The translations under genes were made by a program, and so were the position numbers. From Anagrus nilaparvatae (lineage: Eukaryota > Arthropoda > Insecta > Hymenoptera > Mymaridae), in contig JAKSXM010000132.1 in assembly GCA_022575985.1 (NCBI GenBank), forward strand, positions 7,936,001-8,000,000: DNA of 64,000 bases. Reading direction: 5' to 3'. Positions 47,581 through 59,600 of this stretch are shown one piece after another. The notes under the pieces are model-generated. The model was not told the DNA's origin, did not search any database, and saw nothing but the letters and a program-made list of their open reading frames with translations. Every line of letters begins with the position of its first letter. Within the stretch, counting starts at the first letter, position 1.

Positions 47581-49016
47581 CCCGAGTGTTTTCAGTACAT
47601 AAAAAGTATTTAAAATGAGTGGAATTAAACTGTTTTTGTCACCAATTTAGTTCGAGTAAATATTCATTCAGGACAGGTGTGTCTCTTTTGGGAAATTGTC
47701 AGATAATTATAAAAATTCTAAGATTCCTCTTCTCTGAAGGTTAAGGCTAGTAGGCTCAATCATAAAAATTTAAGGTAAATTTAGTATTTTGGTACACACC
47801 TCTCTTGAAGTCGTCTTACAAACTGAAAAATTATATCAGGTGATTATAATGTAAAATGAATTTACTTACAGTTGATAATAATTCTTGGCCGAAGTGACAA
47901 TACATGAAAAATTGAATCAATATTGCAATTACTTCAGTTAAATTGATTATGGCATTAATGTCGTAAGTAGTAGTTATTAGTGTCAATACTTGAAAAATGG
48001 ATATTGACAAGCACATTGATGATAAGAAAAATTGAAGAAAAATAATATTTTCAAATGCATTAATAATTGAATTTGAATACCTAAAACACAAACAAAATTT
48101 TATAATAAAAAAAAATTTATTATTTTTATAAAATTAAGAATTTGCTTCATATAATCTTTATAAAAATATATTATGATTTAAAAGACTTTTTTTTAGCCAC
48201 ATTTGAAACAAGAAGCAAAAATTTTGTGTTCGAATTGTCGTTTCAGGATAAAAATTTATTTAAAACTTTTAAAACTAAAATTTGTTTTGTGTATGTTTTG
48301 TTACAACTCCATACTCAAGATACATCATTTCCCCTTTATTTACTATTTTTTCGTTTTATTGACGAGAAAAAACCTGGTATACGCTAACCGCGTATACTTA
48401 ATACGGTTAATATTTTAATATAATTTACTTAGTACGGTTAATTCATTTTTAAAAATTACTTGTATATCCAAGATAAGCTTTAGGCTTCCAAGAATATTTG
48501 ATACTTTATCAATATTTTTAACATGTTTTTATTTTATATAAGTGAATTTGAAAGAAATACTCAAAGAAATGCTTAACTGAAAAATTGTTTGTTTCGGGCT
48601 TAAAATCTTAAGGTTTGATTTTTTAATAAATTTGATTTTTCAATTTATCACTGATACTTAGACATATAATTGACGTCTCTGTTTTTATTAAAAAATGTAT
48701 CACGTAGTTTTTATTAGCGAGTTTTTCAAATCTTTGATCTTTGATTCAATAAATTAATAAAATTTTAATAATTTCGTGAATATTAATTGAATTTAAAAAT
48801 TAATTAATTAAATTTATAATGACAGCTTGAAAAATATTGACTGCTGGTGGTCTAGTTGGTTAAGACTTCCGTTCAAGGTCGAGCACTCCAGTCAAAACGC
48901 GGGGGGGGGGGTGTATTTTCTACTGCTGGCATGAGATTTGCTCTACTATGTTTTTTGGGTCGCTAATCACGAAAATCGGGGTCTTTTCCGGGAGATATTG
49001 TCGGAACACCCTTAAA

Positions 49017-51920
49017 GGGTATGTCGGGTTAAGATAAGTGAAATGCCCCTGTTCTTGGATTTTCAAACAAACTGTTTTAAAAGTTTTTGGTGGTAAAAAA
49101 AATGTGGTAACCGTTGCCCGTTTGTCCATTTACCCCTCCCCGCCACCAAAACGGCCAAAAAACTGTCCAAAAACCTGTTCTTTTGGTTATAATTTTTTTT
49201 CTCTGGAACGACATTGCCAAAAACCCTGAAAATTGGCCAAAATGGTCCCATTGCATATATTTTTCACCAAAAAATTTTTGGGACCCCTACGACCACTTTA
49301 GACCACTTTAGACCACCAAAAAATAAATTCAAAAATTTCAAAAATCAATTATTTTACAAAATTAAATATTGGGAAGGGGGTTGCACAAAATTTTATTTCA
49401 AATTATTTTTTCTAACATAAAAACACAATTTTTCCAAAAAGTTTTAGACCTCTAGACCCGGTGCGACCCAGTGAAAATTCCAAAAAACTCGTTTTTTTAT
49501 CGTTTTTTTACCGTTTTATCGACGATATCGAACGGAAAATCCAATGCATTCATGTTAAATTTGAAAAATTATATGTATTCTGAACGGAACTTAATAATAA
49601 GACAGATTAAAGACCTTTATACCCCTTTAGACCACATATTTTGCACTTCAAATTTCAAATTTTCAATATTTTTTTTCAATTATTTTGTTTTTTTTATAAT
49701 TTTTTGACGGAATATCCCATATATATAACCATAAAAAAGTTTTTTAGTTAAATATATTATACTTTTGATCATATAACTTATTTTTTTATTTTTAGACCCT
49801 TTAGACCCCATATTTTGAACGATAAAGTTCAAATTTTTGAATTTCTTTCGACTTTTCTTACTACATTGCATGGGAAATCCTATATATATAATTTTTTTAG
49901 TTCAATATATTATATTTTTAAAAAATACGATCTTCTTTTATTTTTTAGACCCTCAAACTCTACTTGTTTCTCTCAAAATTACAAGTATTGTATTTTTTTA
50001 CTTAATAATTTTGGTTTTTTTATAATATTGTGTGGAATCACCCATATATAAACTTTTTTTAGATCAATATTTTATATAAATTTATGCAATATTTTCAATC
50101 AATAAAAAAATTGTTATATTTTTTTAGACCCTCAGACCCTATGTTTAAATTTCATAGCATAATTTATTATATACTATTCCTATATATACTGCTGCTATAT
50201 TATACATCGAAATTGCAGTTTTTGCAATTGCAATTTTAGTCACAAATTGAGATGCATTTGATTCTTCATTTGAAAGTTGCTTTTTTTACCTTTTAAAGCT
50301 GGCATAAGTAATCGATACCCTTTTTCTTCTAAGAGATTTATAACAAAAAAATCTAGCACTTGTAAAATTTGTCAAAAGCTCAAAGATTAGAGTAAGATCG
50401 TTACTCAGTGAAGAATATTGTATATTCTTTACTTTAAAAATATTTAATAAGGTAATGTTTAATTTCAAATTTGGAATTATGTAAAAAAAGTTTTTATAAA
50501 ATTGTAAAATATTGTAAATTTTTAGCCTTGATAATGAAGGCTGAAGGTCTTCGAAAGGTGGGGACTTTATTGAAAAAATAAAGCAAATTGTTAGCTCAGA
50601 AATCAAATATTTTTATTTAATATCTTTAAAACCTATATCTAAAACAAACACGTTTCCTGGTTTTAAAATACTACTTATTCCGTTAGGGTCTTTTAATAAG
50701 TGTTCTTATCATTGAAAACTGCAATTTCGATGTATAATATAGCAGCAGTATATATAGGAATAGTATATAATTAATTAAGCTATGAAGTTTAAACAAAGGG
50801 TCTGAGGGTCTAAAAAAATATAACAATTTTTTATTTGATTGAAAATATTGCATAAATTTATATAAAATATTGATCTAAAAAAAGTTTATATATGGGTGAT
50901 TCCACACAATATAATAAAAAAACCAAAATTATTAAGAAAAAAAATACAATACTTGTAATTTTGAGAGAAACAAGTAGAGTTTGAGGGTCTAAAAAATAAA
51001 AGAAGATCGTATTTTTTAAAAATATAATATATTGAACTAAAAAAATTATATATATAGGATTTCCCATGCAATGTAGTAAGAAAAGTCGAAAGAAATTCAA
51101 AAATTTGAACTTTATCGTTCAAAATATGGGGTCTAAAGGGTCTAAAAATAAAAAAATAAGTTATATGATCAAAAGTATAATATATTTAACTAAAAAACTT
51201 TTTTATGGTTATATATATGGGATATTCCGTCAAAAAATTATAAAAAAAACAAAATAATTGAAAAAAAATATTGAAAATTTGAAATTTGAAGTGCAAAATA
51301 TGTGGTCTAAAGGGGTATAAAGGTCTTTAATCTGTCTTATTATTAAGTTCCGTTCAGAATACATATAATTTTTTAAATTTAACATGAATGCATTGGATTT
51401 TCCATGCGATATCGTCAATAAAACGGTAAAAAAACGATAAAAAAACGAGTTTTTTGGAATTTTCACTGGGTCGCACCAGGTCTAGAGGTCTAAAACTTTT
51501 TGGAAAAATTGTATTTTTATGTTAGAAAAAATAATTTGAAATAAAATTTTGTGCAGCCCCCTTCCCAATATTTAATTTTGTAAAATAATTGATTTTTGAA
51601 ATTTTTGAATTTATTTTTTGGTGGTCTAAAGTGGTCTAAAGTGGTCGTAGGGGTCCCAAAAATTTTTTGGTGAAAAATATATGCAATGGGACCATTTTGG
51701 CCAATTTTCAGGGTTTTTGGCAATGTCGTTCCAGAGAAAAAAAATTATAACCAAAAGAACAGGTTTTTGGACAGTTTTTTGGCCGTTTTGGTAGCGGGGA
51801 GGGGTAAATGGACAAACGGGCAACGGTTACCACATTTTTTTTACCACCAAAAACTTTTAAAACAGTTTGTTTGAAAATCCAAGAACAGGGGCATTTCACT
51901 TATCTTAACCCGACATACCC
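49017..51920. mobile_element. 2.9-kb palindrome with nearly identical 1.2-kb arms
   Basis: The arms 49017-50220 and 50718-51920 are reverse complements; frames read from them are almost letter-identical, so divergence is very low. Ends: GGGTATGTCGGGTTAAGATA and its complement. The outside sequences CCCTTAAA and TTTGCAAAAAC join to restore CCCTTAAATTTGCAAAAAC, which is uninterrupted at 22860 and 34640, so insertion left no visible target duplication. The arms hold repeated TTTAGACC motifs but no plausible gene. Confidence 0.85.
50221..50717. other. Spacer of the 2.9-kb palindrome
   Basis: About 500 bp unique spacer between the arms. One minus-strand frame of 106 aa (50286-50606) shows no motif I know. 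Confidence 0.5.
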
Positions 51921-52927
51921 TTTGCAAAAACTACCCCCAAAAACGGGTTTTTTTGATATATTAGCAAACTGAGTTTCTAGATTTAGCCAAGAATTGGCCT
52001 AAGAGGGTTTTTTGGGTCTCTGAACAAGAATTTGAGGTAATTTTTTAATAAATAATCAATGTTTCACCCTCAAATTAGCAAAAACTACCCCTAAAAGGGG
52101 GTTCTTTTTATTTACGGACTTTGAGCGACCAGATTTCGTCCGTACGGGTTTTTTGGATCGCTAATCAAGAATTTGGGGGAATTTTTTATGAATAAGTAAT
52201 AGTTCACCCTTAAATTAGCAAAAACAACCCCTAAAAGGGGTGTTTTTGCTTTTTCCGCACTTGAGCGACCAAATTAAGTCCTTCAGGATTTTTTGGGTCG
52301 CTGATCAAGAATTTGGGGGAATTTTTTATGAATAATATTTCACCCTTAAATTAGCAAAAACAACCCCTAAGGACCTCATTTGGTCGCTCCAAGTACGGAA
52401 AACCCCAAAAAGGGGTGTTTTTGCTAATTTAAGGCTGAAATATTAATTATTCATAAAAAATTCCCCCAAATTCTTGATCAGTGACCCAAAAAACCCGTAT
52501 GGACGTAATCTGGTCGCTCAAAGTCCGTAAATATAAAAAACCCTCTTTTAGGGGTAGTTTTTGCTAATTTAAGGGTGAAATATTGATTATTTATAAAAAA
52601 TTACCTCAAATTCTTGTTCAGGGAACCAAAAAACCCTCTTAAGCCAATTCTTGGCTAAATCTAGAAAACCAGTTTACTAATATATCAAAAAAACCCGTTT
52701 TTGGGGGTAGTTTTTGCAAATTTAAGTGTGTTCCGACAATATCTCCCAAAAAAGACCCCGATTTTTGTGATCAGCGACCCAAAAAACATATAGTAGAGCG
52801 AATCTCATGCCGGCAGTAGAAAATACACCCTAAACCGCTTTTTGACGGCTCAAATCTCAAATTTGAGGGCTCAAATCCATGGAGGATTTTTATATCAAAT
52901 AAAAAACTTTTTTCTTACATTAGTTTT

Positions 52928-53613
52928 TTAAGTATATTTCAGTTATTTAAGAAATATGTCCAGCAAATCTAAGATGAAAAGAAATTAAATTATTAAAACA
53001 AAAAGAAAATTATTAAAAGAACGAAACATTTGTATTGTTTTTGTTGTATCTAAAAATCTGCAAAGGTTTAAATAATCTATTAGGTACTGATTTTGAGACT
53101 CAAATTTTCCTGACTATGCAAAGATAATAAAACTTTTGATATGGGCATTCGAAAATTTTTTTTCAATTTTTGCAAATTTTTAGAAAAAATGAAAACGTAG
53201 TTATATAGCTATATTCTGGGAAATTTGAGTCCATTAATTAGTACTTAAAAATTTATTTAAATTTTATAGCTCCTCAGTTATTGCTTATTAACTTTATAAT
53301 GATCAAAATCTTAAAATGGTGATATCTAGCGAAAGGGATCAGCTGGATTTTAAATTTTGCAGATTTTTAATGCTCACAGGATACAGAATCATTATATAAA
53401 CGCCAACTTTGAATTCATTTTCATCAAACTTTTTAGCCGGGGTTTTTGAGGATTCCGTATATGTTTAGTCCAAGCGCCAGCGGAAAAATCTTTCAGTTTA
53501 TTAATGTTTTAAATTATTAGAATTCAAATAAAAATTTATAGTTTTATTTAAATATTGGAAAATATTTTTTAAAAATAGATTTTATTTGATTAAAGAGAAA
53601 AAATAAGGCTTAC
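52928..53613. other. Receptor intron 2, upstream part
   Basis: No exon seen; ends at the donor of receptor exon 2. Confidence 0.5.
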
Positions 53614-53985
53614 TGAAGAATGAATTGATGTTGTGCAATTATTCGATTCAAAATGTTTTCTTCAAGTTCCAATTTTTTATTCTGATCTAGTTTCTCGGTT
53701 TGCTTAATATGGACATTTTTTAAGCGCAATTTTAAAATATCTATTATGCCACACCCATAAATCATGAAACCAAAAATTATACAGTCAACAAAAACTGATA
53801 TCACTGATTCAAAAATTAATGTATAAGCATCCCAGGCACAGTTTAAATAAATAAATTTATTTTTCAGTTGAGCTGGCAGCCATCTTTTTTGGAGAAATTG
53901 TGGATTGCGTATATCAAGGTAAAAAGGGAAAAATGCAGAAAATATTGATGCTATGAGTGGCCCACATGTAATCTTCATAATAAAA

Positions 53986-54919
53986 CTGTAAAAAAAATTT
54001 TAATTTATCAAAATGCAAATGATGATTTTAATAAAAAAACAGACTTAAATAGCGGTCGGATTTTCATAAATTAAAATTTATTACTCTATATGAATTTACT
54101 AGAAGCAAAAGTAAATATTTAACTTTATAGGATTTTTGGGTGTTCATGGATACCTATCTTTAAAAAATGTATCAAGTAGAGGTCAGGACAAACTGTGTTT
54201 CCATGAAGCCCAATTTTGGAGAAAAAAAAATCTGCAGTTTTGAAATGAAAAACTGGTACTCCCATATGAAATAATTAGGTAGGTTAATGTATTACATTAC
54301 ATCTAAATAAAAAAGGGCATACTAACTTTGGTCTTATAAAAATTTTACTTAAAAAATATTTGAGAATATTTAAGTGTTTCCAGGCTACTTTAGCTATCAC
54401 TACGGGTTGAAGCATTTATTTTCCAATTATTTATTCAAGGCAACTCAGTTTTTAGACCTTAAAATTGTAAAATAAGCCCACGATAAAGTTAAATATTTCT
54501 ACTTTCTGAGTTTCCCAGAGAAAATTAAAAAAAATTAATGGTAGAACCGAATTTCCGAGAAAATTTTACTGTAAATTTGAATTCCCTTTCTTTTCGTAAT
54601 TTCGAACGTTTCTAGAAGATATTTTTAATTAATTAAATCAAAACACATTTATTTTAATTTATTTATTGATCCTTCTTTTTACAACTTGTTTTTTTATAAT
54701 AATTAGAAGACTGATGGGATAAAAAAGAATAACGGACAGCTTAAACGGGCTCAAAACACCTTTTTTAAAAAAATTCGCCCTGAGCTTATTTTTCAATATA
54801 CTAACTGCTAAAAAATAAGGAAATGGTGTTTGCTTATTCAGTATCAATTATAATATTATAAAATCCAGGAAAAAGAGGAGTTTTTTTTTAGATGACTAAA
54901 AATATTTTTATTCTGTTAC
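53986..54919 (-). other. Receptor intron 1 (934 bp)
   Basis: Bounded by GTAAC at 54919 and TTTACAG at 53986. A short frame inside (54659-54847) is not conserved-looking. Confidence 0.75.
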
Positions 54920-55287
54920 CTTATTTTCTGAGAACATTTTTCGTAAATACTAGATTCTTCTTCAGAGGTTGGAACCAATAATGGATTAGATAAAGATTTA
55001 TCTAATTTAATAATTTTTTCTCTGTTGATTATTAGAAAATTAGCTTTAAAGCAAATTGATGTTATCCATAATTGATATATTAACTGTTCAGCAAAATCAT
55101 AAGAATTTTCAGAATCAAATATTATATACAATATCAGTAAAAAATTATAAAAATGAAGAAGAAAAACAACTAAAATTGTATAAAATGTATAATATTTGTT
55201 GGTTTTGTTAACTGAGCTGTCAAAATTTTCTGGTTTCCAAACACCGAAAATAGATAAAAGTTTAAAAGCTGTTGGTGAAGTATACAT

Positions 55288-56667
55288 TTTGAAGAAAAAT
55301 AAGTAAATTTTTAATGTTAGTTTATGAATGTTTTGAATAAAACTGAAGAGAGTTTAAAGAAAGCATAAGACTTATGTAGAAAAAGTAGTTTCTCTATGCT
55401 ACTTATAGCTGCCTTTTGTCATTGTTGTTTTTTGTCAATAGAATTTCGTTTTAAAATCTGTCCTTGTAAAAGGATAAAATTTAATACTTACTTTTTGTGT
55501 CAAAAATGTGAAAAATACGTCGTACTAATTAACAAAAAACTGTTAGTCGATACTTAGAGCAATCATAAAATTTTTATTTTTTATTATTTTTACTTATTTT
55601 ACTGATAAATAGAAAAAAATCCGAAGTTTTGATGTTGTGTAAACATCATTATATACGATAAAAATTACCAATCTCACATAATTAATGATTATCCTGTTAA
55701 TTGTGGACAGCGAAATCAAAAACGTATAGGAGGTCATAGCTTATCATATTTATAAGAAAAAATGGCCTTATATATATGAAGTTTCTTCTTATGTTGGGCA
55801 AAATTAAAAAAAAAATTTTTTATATTTTATTAATAGAAAAAAGCTTTTTTACTATTTCAAATCTAGGTTTTCTCTGTAAATCAGAATTTATTTATCATGT
55901 AAAATACAAAGTAATAACGATTTTATAAATATTTAATATACATTAATAATTTATACCTATAGTATTATAATATCATAATCAATATTTTCGCCTTAACATG
56001 TTTATAAATTTCAAAAATTTTGTTGAATCAATAAAAAATTAGCATTCCAGACAAAGATAAAAAATAAGCTCCCAACAATTTATTTTAAATTTTATTATAT
56101 GAATATTAAATATATAGGATTAATAATTTCTAGAAAATTCGAAAATATGGATGTTATTTTATTTTTAGGTTATCAGAACTCCTGGAGTCGTAAGGCAAAA
56201 AACCCGGATCAGAAGCAGAAAACAGCCGATTTTTATTTTCTATTTTTGTTTTTCTGAGTTCTCTCTTTCTATTTTGATAGGTTGCTTACAATTATATAAA
56301 ATTAAATTGTACAGAATTATTTTTATATACAATTTATTTACAATCCTGATAGTTTTTTTTACGTGGGAACCATAGTGCCAATAATTTGGAAGCATTTTTT
56401 ATAAAGTAAGAAAATAAATAAGAAAAAGTAAATTTTACACTGGGTCTTAAGAAATTATATTTTTTCAAATTCGAATTTGGTATAATTAACATTTATAACT
56501 TAAGAGTAAATTTTTTATCTGTCAAGATTAATAATGAATGATAATTATGACATGTAAATAATCAGTTAAAATTTGAATGAGTAAATCACCACTAGTAGAG
56601 AAAAAAAGATATTTTGAGGTATAAATTTTACATATAGAGAAATAAAATCTTTAATGAGATATAACAT
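55288..56667. other. Intergenic DNA between receptor and LRR gene
   Basis: Both neighbouring genes run on the minus strand. No gene or repeat recognised. Confidence 0.5.
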
Positions 56668-59600
56668 CTATTTTTTTAAAACGTAAACCAAGTTTTTTTC
56701 TACACAAGTGAAGTCATCGTATTTAATGCTTCTTATATTGAATCCTTCATATTTTTTAGGTCCAGAGCAATGTAAATCATAACTTTTTATTTTCACTGGC
56801 ATGTCTACTTGATCATGAATAGGCTGATTAAGATATTCTAAATACTTGTAATTGGCACAATCGCAGTAAATTGGATTTCTTTCAATATTGAAAGAAAGAT
56901 CTCGAGTCAAGGTCTGATTAGAATTTAAATAATTTGATATTGGAAATTCAATCGTCGTAATATTATTTGAACTTAAGTCTACTTTCATTGAAACTGTTCT
57001 TTGAATGTTTGACATTACCTGAAAAAGACATTGTTAATTAAAATATGGTAACAGAGAAAAATTATTATCTGAAAAATGTAGACCATGCATTTTTATTGGG
57101 CACAATATTATACACTTTCGATTTCTATATATCCATATGTGAAGGATTCAACGCCGATTGGGCCACAATTAGACTGAAGGGTCGCCGAAATGGGTCCGAA
57201 CTATTTTTTCCCGAAAGTAAAACTAATAATAAGTCTCTATGACAATCCTTAGTTTGAATGTAATGCTAATACTTAGTTCAATTCTCGATTTTTGGCATCC
57301 ATTTTCGTGTTTTAGTTGGTTCAGTTAATTTTATAATAAAAGAGTATTTTTCTTATTTTTTCTATAAAAAACTCTTATTACCATGTAAAAATATTTCCCA
57401 CCTAGATCCCGATAGGAAATTTCCCTTAAAATTTGATTTCAGGGCCAAAAAGTTTTTTTGGACTGCGAATGCACAAGAAATTCATTTTTTTACCATTACA
57501 TTTTTGATCTTAAATAACTCAAAAGCTGAGGATTCGATTTTCTTCTATATTACACCATTAAATAAAGGCTAAATTAAGAGGGAACTTGAATAAAAATCTG
57601 TCAGAGAAAAAAAAGTTGTGGAATGTGCTGCTTTTGGGCTTATTTAAAAGGGAAAACTAAATCGGAGATTTCAACCTAGTGCTGGGCCCCCCAGTGAAGC
57701 TAAAGTTGGTGCAAAACGGTTTTTTTTGCAAATAATTCAAAAAGTAAAAGAAATTTAAAAAAAGTTTGAAATAAAAGTTGTAGATGAGAAAATTTCCTAC
57801 AAAAATAGTTCAAATTAATTTTTCAGTTGGATGCCCTGGAACCGAGTTATACGTAGTCAAAGTTTAGACCTTTTTTATCAAATTTTCAAAAAACAATATT
57901 TCACTAGAAAAAAACCCGTTTTTGATAAGTTTTTTGGATTTTTTAATACTCAAAAATCTTAGTTACGAGTATGTAAGGTTTTTTACATATAATAGTATGT
58001 ATGTGGATGTAAAATTTTGCATGTATACGTTTCAGCACCCCCCCCCCCCCATATAGAGTAATAAGAGTTTTTTTATAAAAAAAATAAGAAAAATAAACGC
58101 TCTTTTTTTATAAAATTAACCGAACCAACTAAAACATGAAAATGGCTGCCAAAAATCGAGAATTATACCATTTGAGTTAAAAATTGGCGTAGTGACTTAT
58201 TATTAGTTGCACTTTCGGAAAAAACTAGTTTGAACTCATTTACGGGATCCTTCAGTCCAATTTGGGGACAATTGGCGTGGAATCAATCATATATTGATTT
58301 TTGTAAATGCGGTAAAATTTTCAGACAGATTGGTTTGAAAAATCTCCAGATAAATCTACATATTAAACGGCTTAGCTTCAAATTATGCGTACCACGAATT
58401 TTTTTAAGCGATCTGTCTTGAAATTTCACCGTCTATCTAAAATTCCTATTAACATAATATGCTAAAAAATTTTGGGTGCAGAAAATCAAGAATTAGGTAA
58501 AGGGTTAGTAATTGCAATGAATATGTATATATATATATTAGAGTGGACTTATTTTTGGACTTTGTGGAAAAACTTTGCTCCCCGGGTTTTTTCGTGAAGT
58601 TTTAGTCATAAAAAGTTCCCAGTTCCAAGGATTTTGCTTTAGCCCTGCAAAAACACGTGCCTGTAACCACATCAATTTTCCCATTTAAATAACATGGGAA
58701 TTTTGAGTTTTTAGCTATACAAATTTTCACTAAAGCCAAAAAGCGTTTTAAAATGCTAATTTTTACTGGCAAACATACTTTTATATATTTAAAAGACATA
58801 CAAACCGCCCTGCATTCATTCCAAAGGGAATTTCGGGGCTAGAAATGCAAATTTACCGAGTCCCAATTTCAGGGTTTTCAAAAAAAGTCAATTTTTATCA
58901 TTATCTTTGAAAAGTAATATTTTAAAAACTAATTAAAGAAAAAAGACGAGTAAAAAATTTTTGGAAACTTGAAGCTTGTAAAAAATTATTAAGGCCTTTA
59001 AAACTCAATTTCGTCAAAATTTACAATTTTATTAAATAAAATTTAAAAAATAAATTTAAAAATTGGTCATTTCGGGTCAAAAATTACCAGTAGGTTAATT
59101 GACTATAGCGCTAAGAGAAACAGTGATTAAAATATACGGCTTACGTCGTTTGAATGGTGACACTTATACCAAAAAAAGTGAACCAACCAGAAGTGTTTTG
59201 GTTAATTTTTGAGGTTGTAGCTTTTTATCGAAAATTACCGAAAAACCCTGTTTTATAAGATTGAGCAAAAATGTAAATTTGCGTTTCTAGTCTCGAAATT
59301 CCCTTTGGAATGAATGCAGGGCGGTTTGTATGTCTTTACAACATATAAAAGTATGTTTTCCAGTAAAAATTAGCATTTTAAAACGCTTTTTGGCTTTTGT
59401 GAAAATTTGTATAGCTAAAAACTCAAAATTCCCATGTTATTTAAATGGGAAAATTGATGTGGTTACAGGCACGTGTTTTTGCAGGGCTAAAGCAAAATCC
59501 TTGGAACTGGGAACTTTTTATGACCAAAACTTCACAAAAAAACCCGGGGAGCAAAGTTTTTCCACAAAGTCCAAAAATAGGTCCACTCTAATATATATGT

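Larger units (their letters stand above)
45178..48888. repeat. Segmental duplication, copy 2
   Basis: Partner of 19104-21395 plus 37249-38155. Holds the retrotransposon 3' part, receptor exons 4 and 3, intron and the SINE head. It lacks the 131-bp hairpin and the 15.85-kb element, so it shows their empty sites. The remaining SINE tail is at 52848-52927. Confidence 0.9.
48888..52847. mobile_element. Outer foldback element with a second element nested inside
   Basis: The left end has CACTCCAGTCAAAACGCGG and TGTATTTTCTACTGCTGGCA; the right end carries the reverse complement (TGCCGGCAGTAGAAAATACA, then CGCTTTTTGACGGCTC). Inside both ends is the module GGGTCGCTGATCAC...GGAACACCCTTAAA, also present at 22.9, 34.6 and 40.3 kb. 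The right part (51921-52735) is itself a palindrome centred near 52375. No genes. Confidence 0.75.
48841..52927 (+). mobile_element. tRNA-derived SINE copy 2, split by an insertion
   Basis: The head (CTGGTGGTCTAGTTGGTTAA, to about 48887) and the tail (GGCTCAAATCCATGGAGG then TTTTTATATCAAATAAAAAA, from about 52848) are the two halves of the SINE that is whole at 38117-38232. Confidence 0.8.
47580..55287 (-). pseudogene. Insect odorant receptor (7tm_6), intact front, decayed end
   Basis: A seven-helix ligand-gated odorant receptor subunit, normally in olfactory neurons with Orco. Exon 1 (54920-55287) starts MYTSPTAFKLLSIFGVWKPE. Exon 2 (53614-53985) includes RWLPAQLKNKFIYLNCAWDA and a helix FVDCIIFGFMIYGCG. 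Exon 3 (47870-48080) gives YSNSIINAFENIIFLQFFLS and IQFFMYCHFGQELLST. Phases match at both joins (2+1, then 2+1) and all borders are GT/AG, about 317 aa so far. The next exon below 47822 keeps traces (PSEKRNLRIFIII, LNTFYVLKTLG) but has several stops and a frame shift, so the C-terminal helices are lost. The 5.5-kb intron 2 holds the split SINE and nested palindrome. The same stops occur in copy 1, so decay predates duplication. An undetected alternative last exon could rescue it. Confidence 0.85.

Noticed and set aside
48920..51899. About fifteen short frames mirrored between 49-50.1 kb and 50.8-51.9 kb
   Set aside because: They are the same palindrome arm read in both directions and several frames at once.
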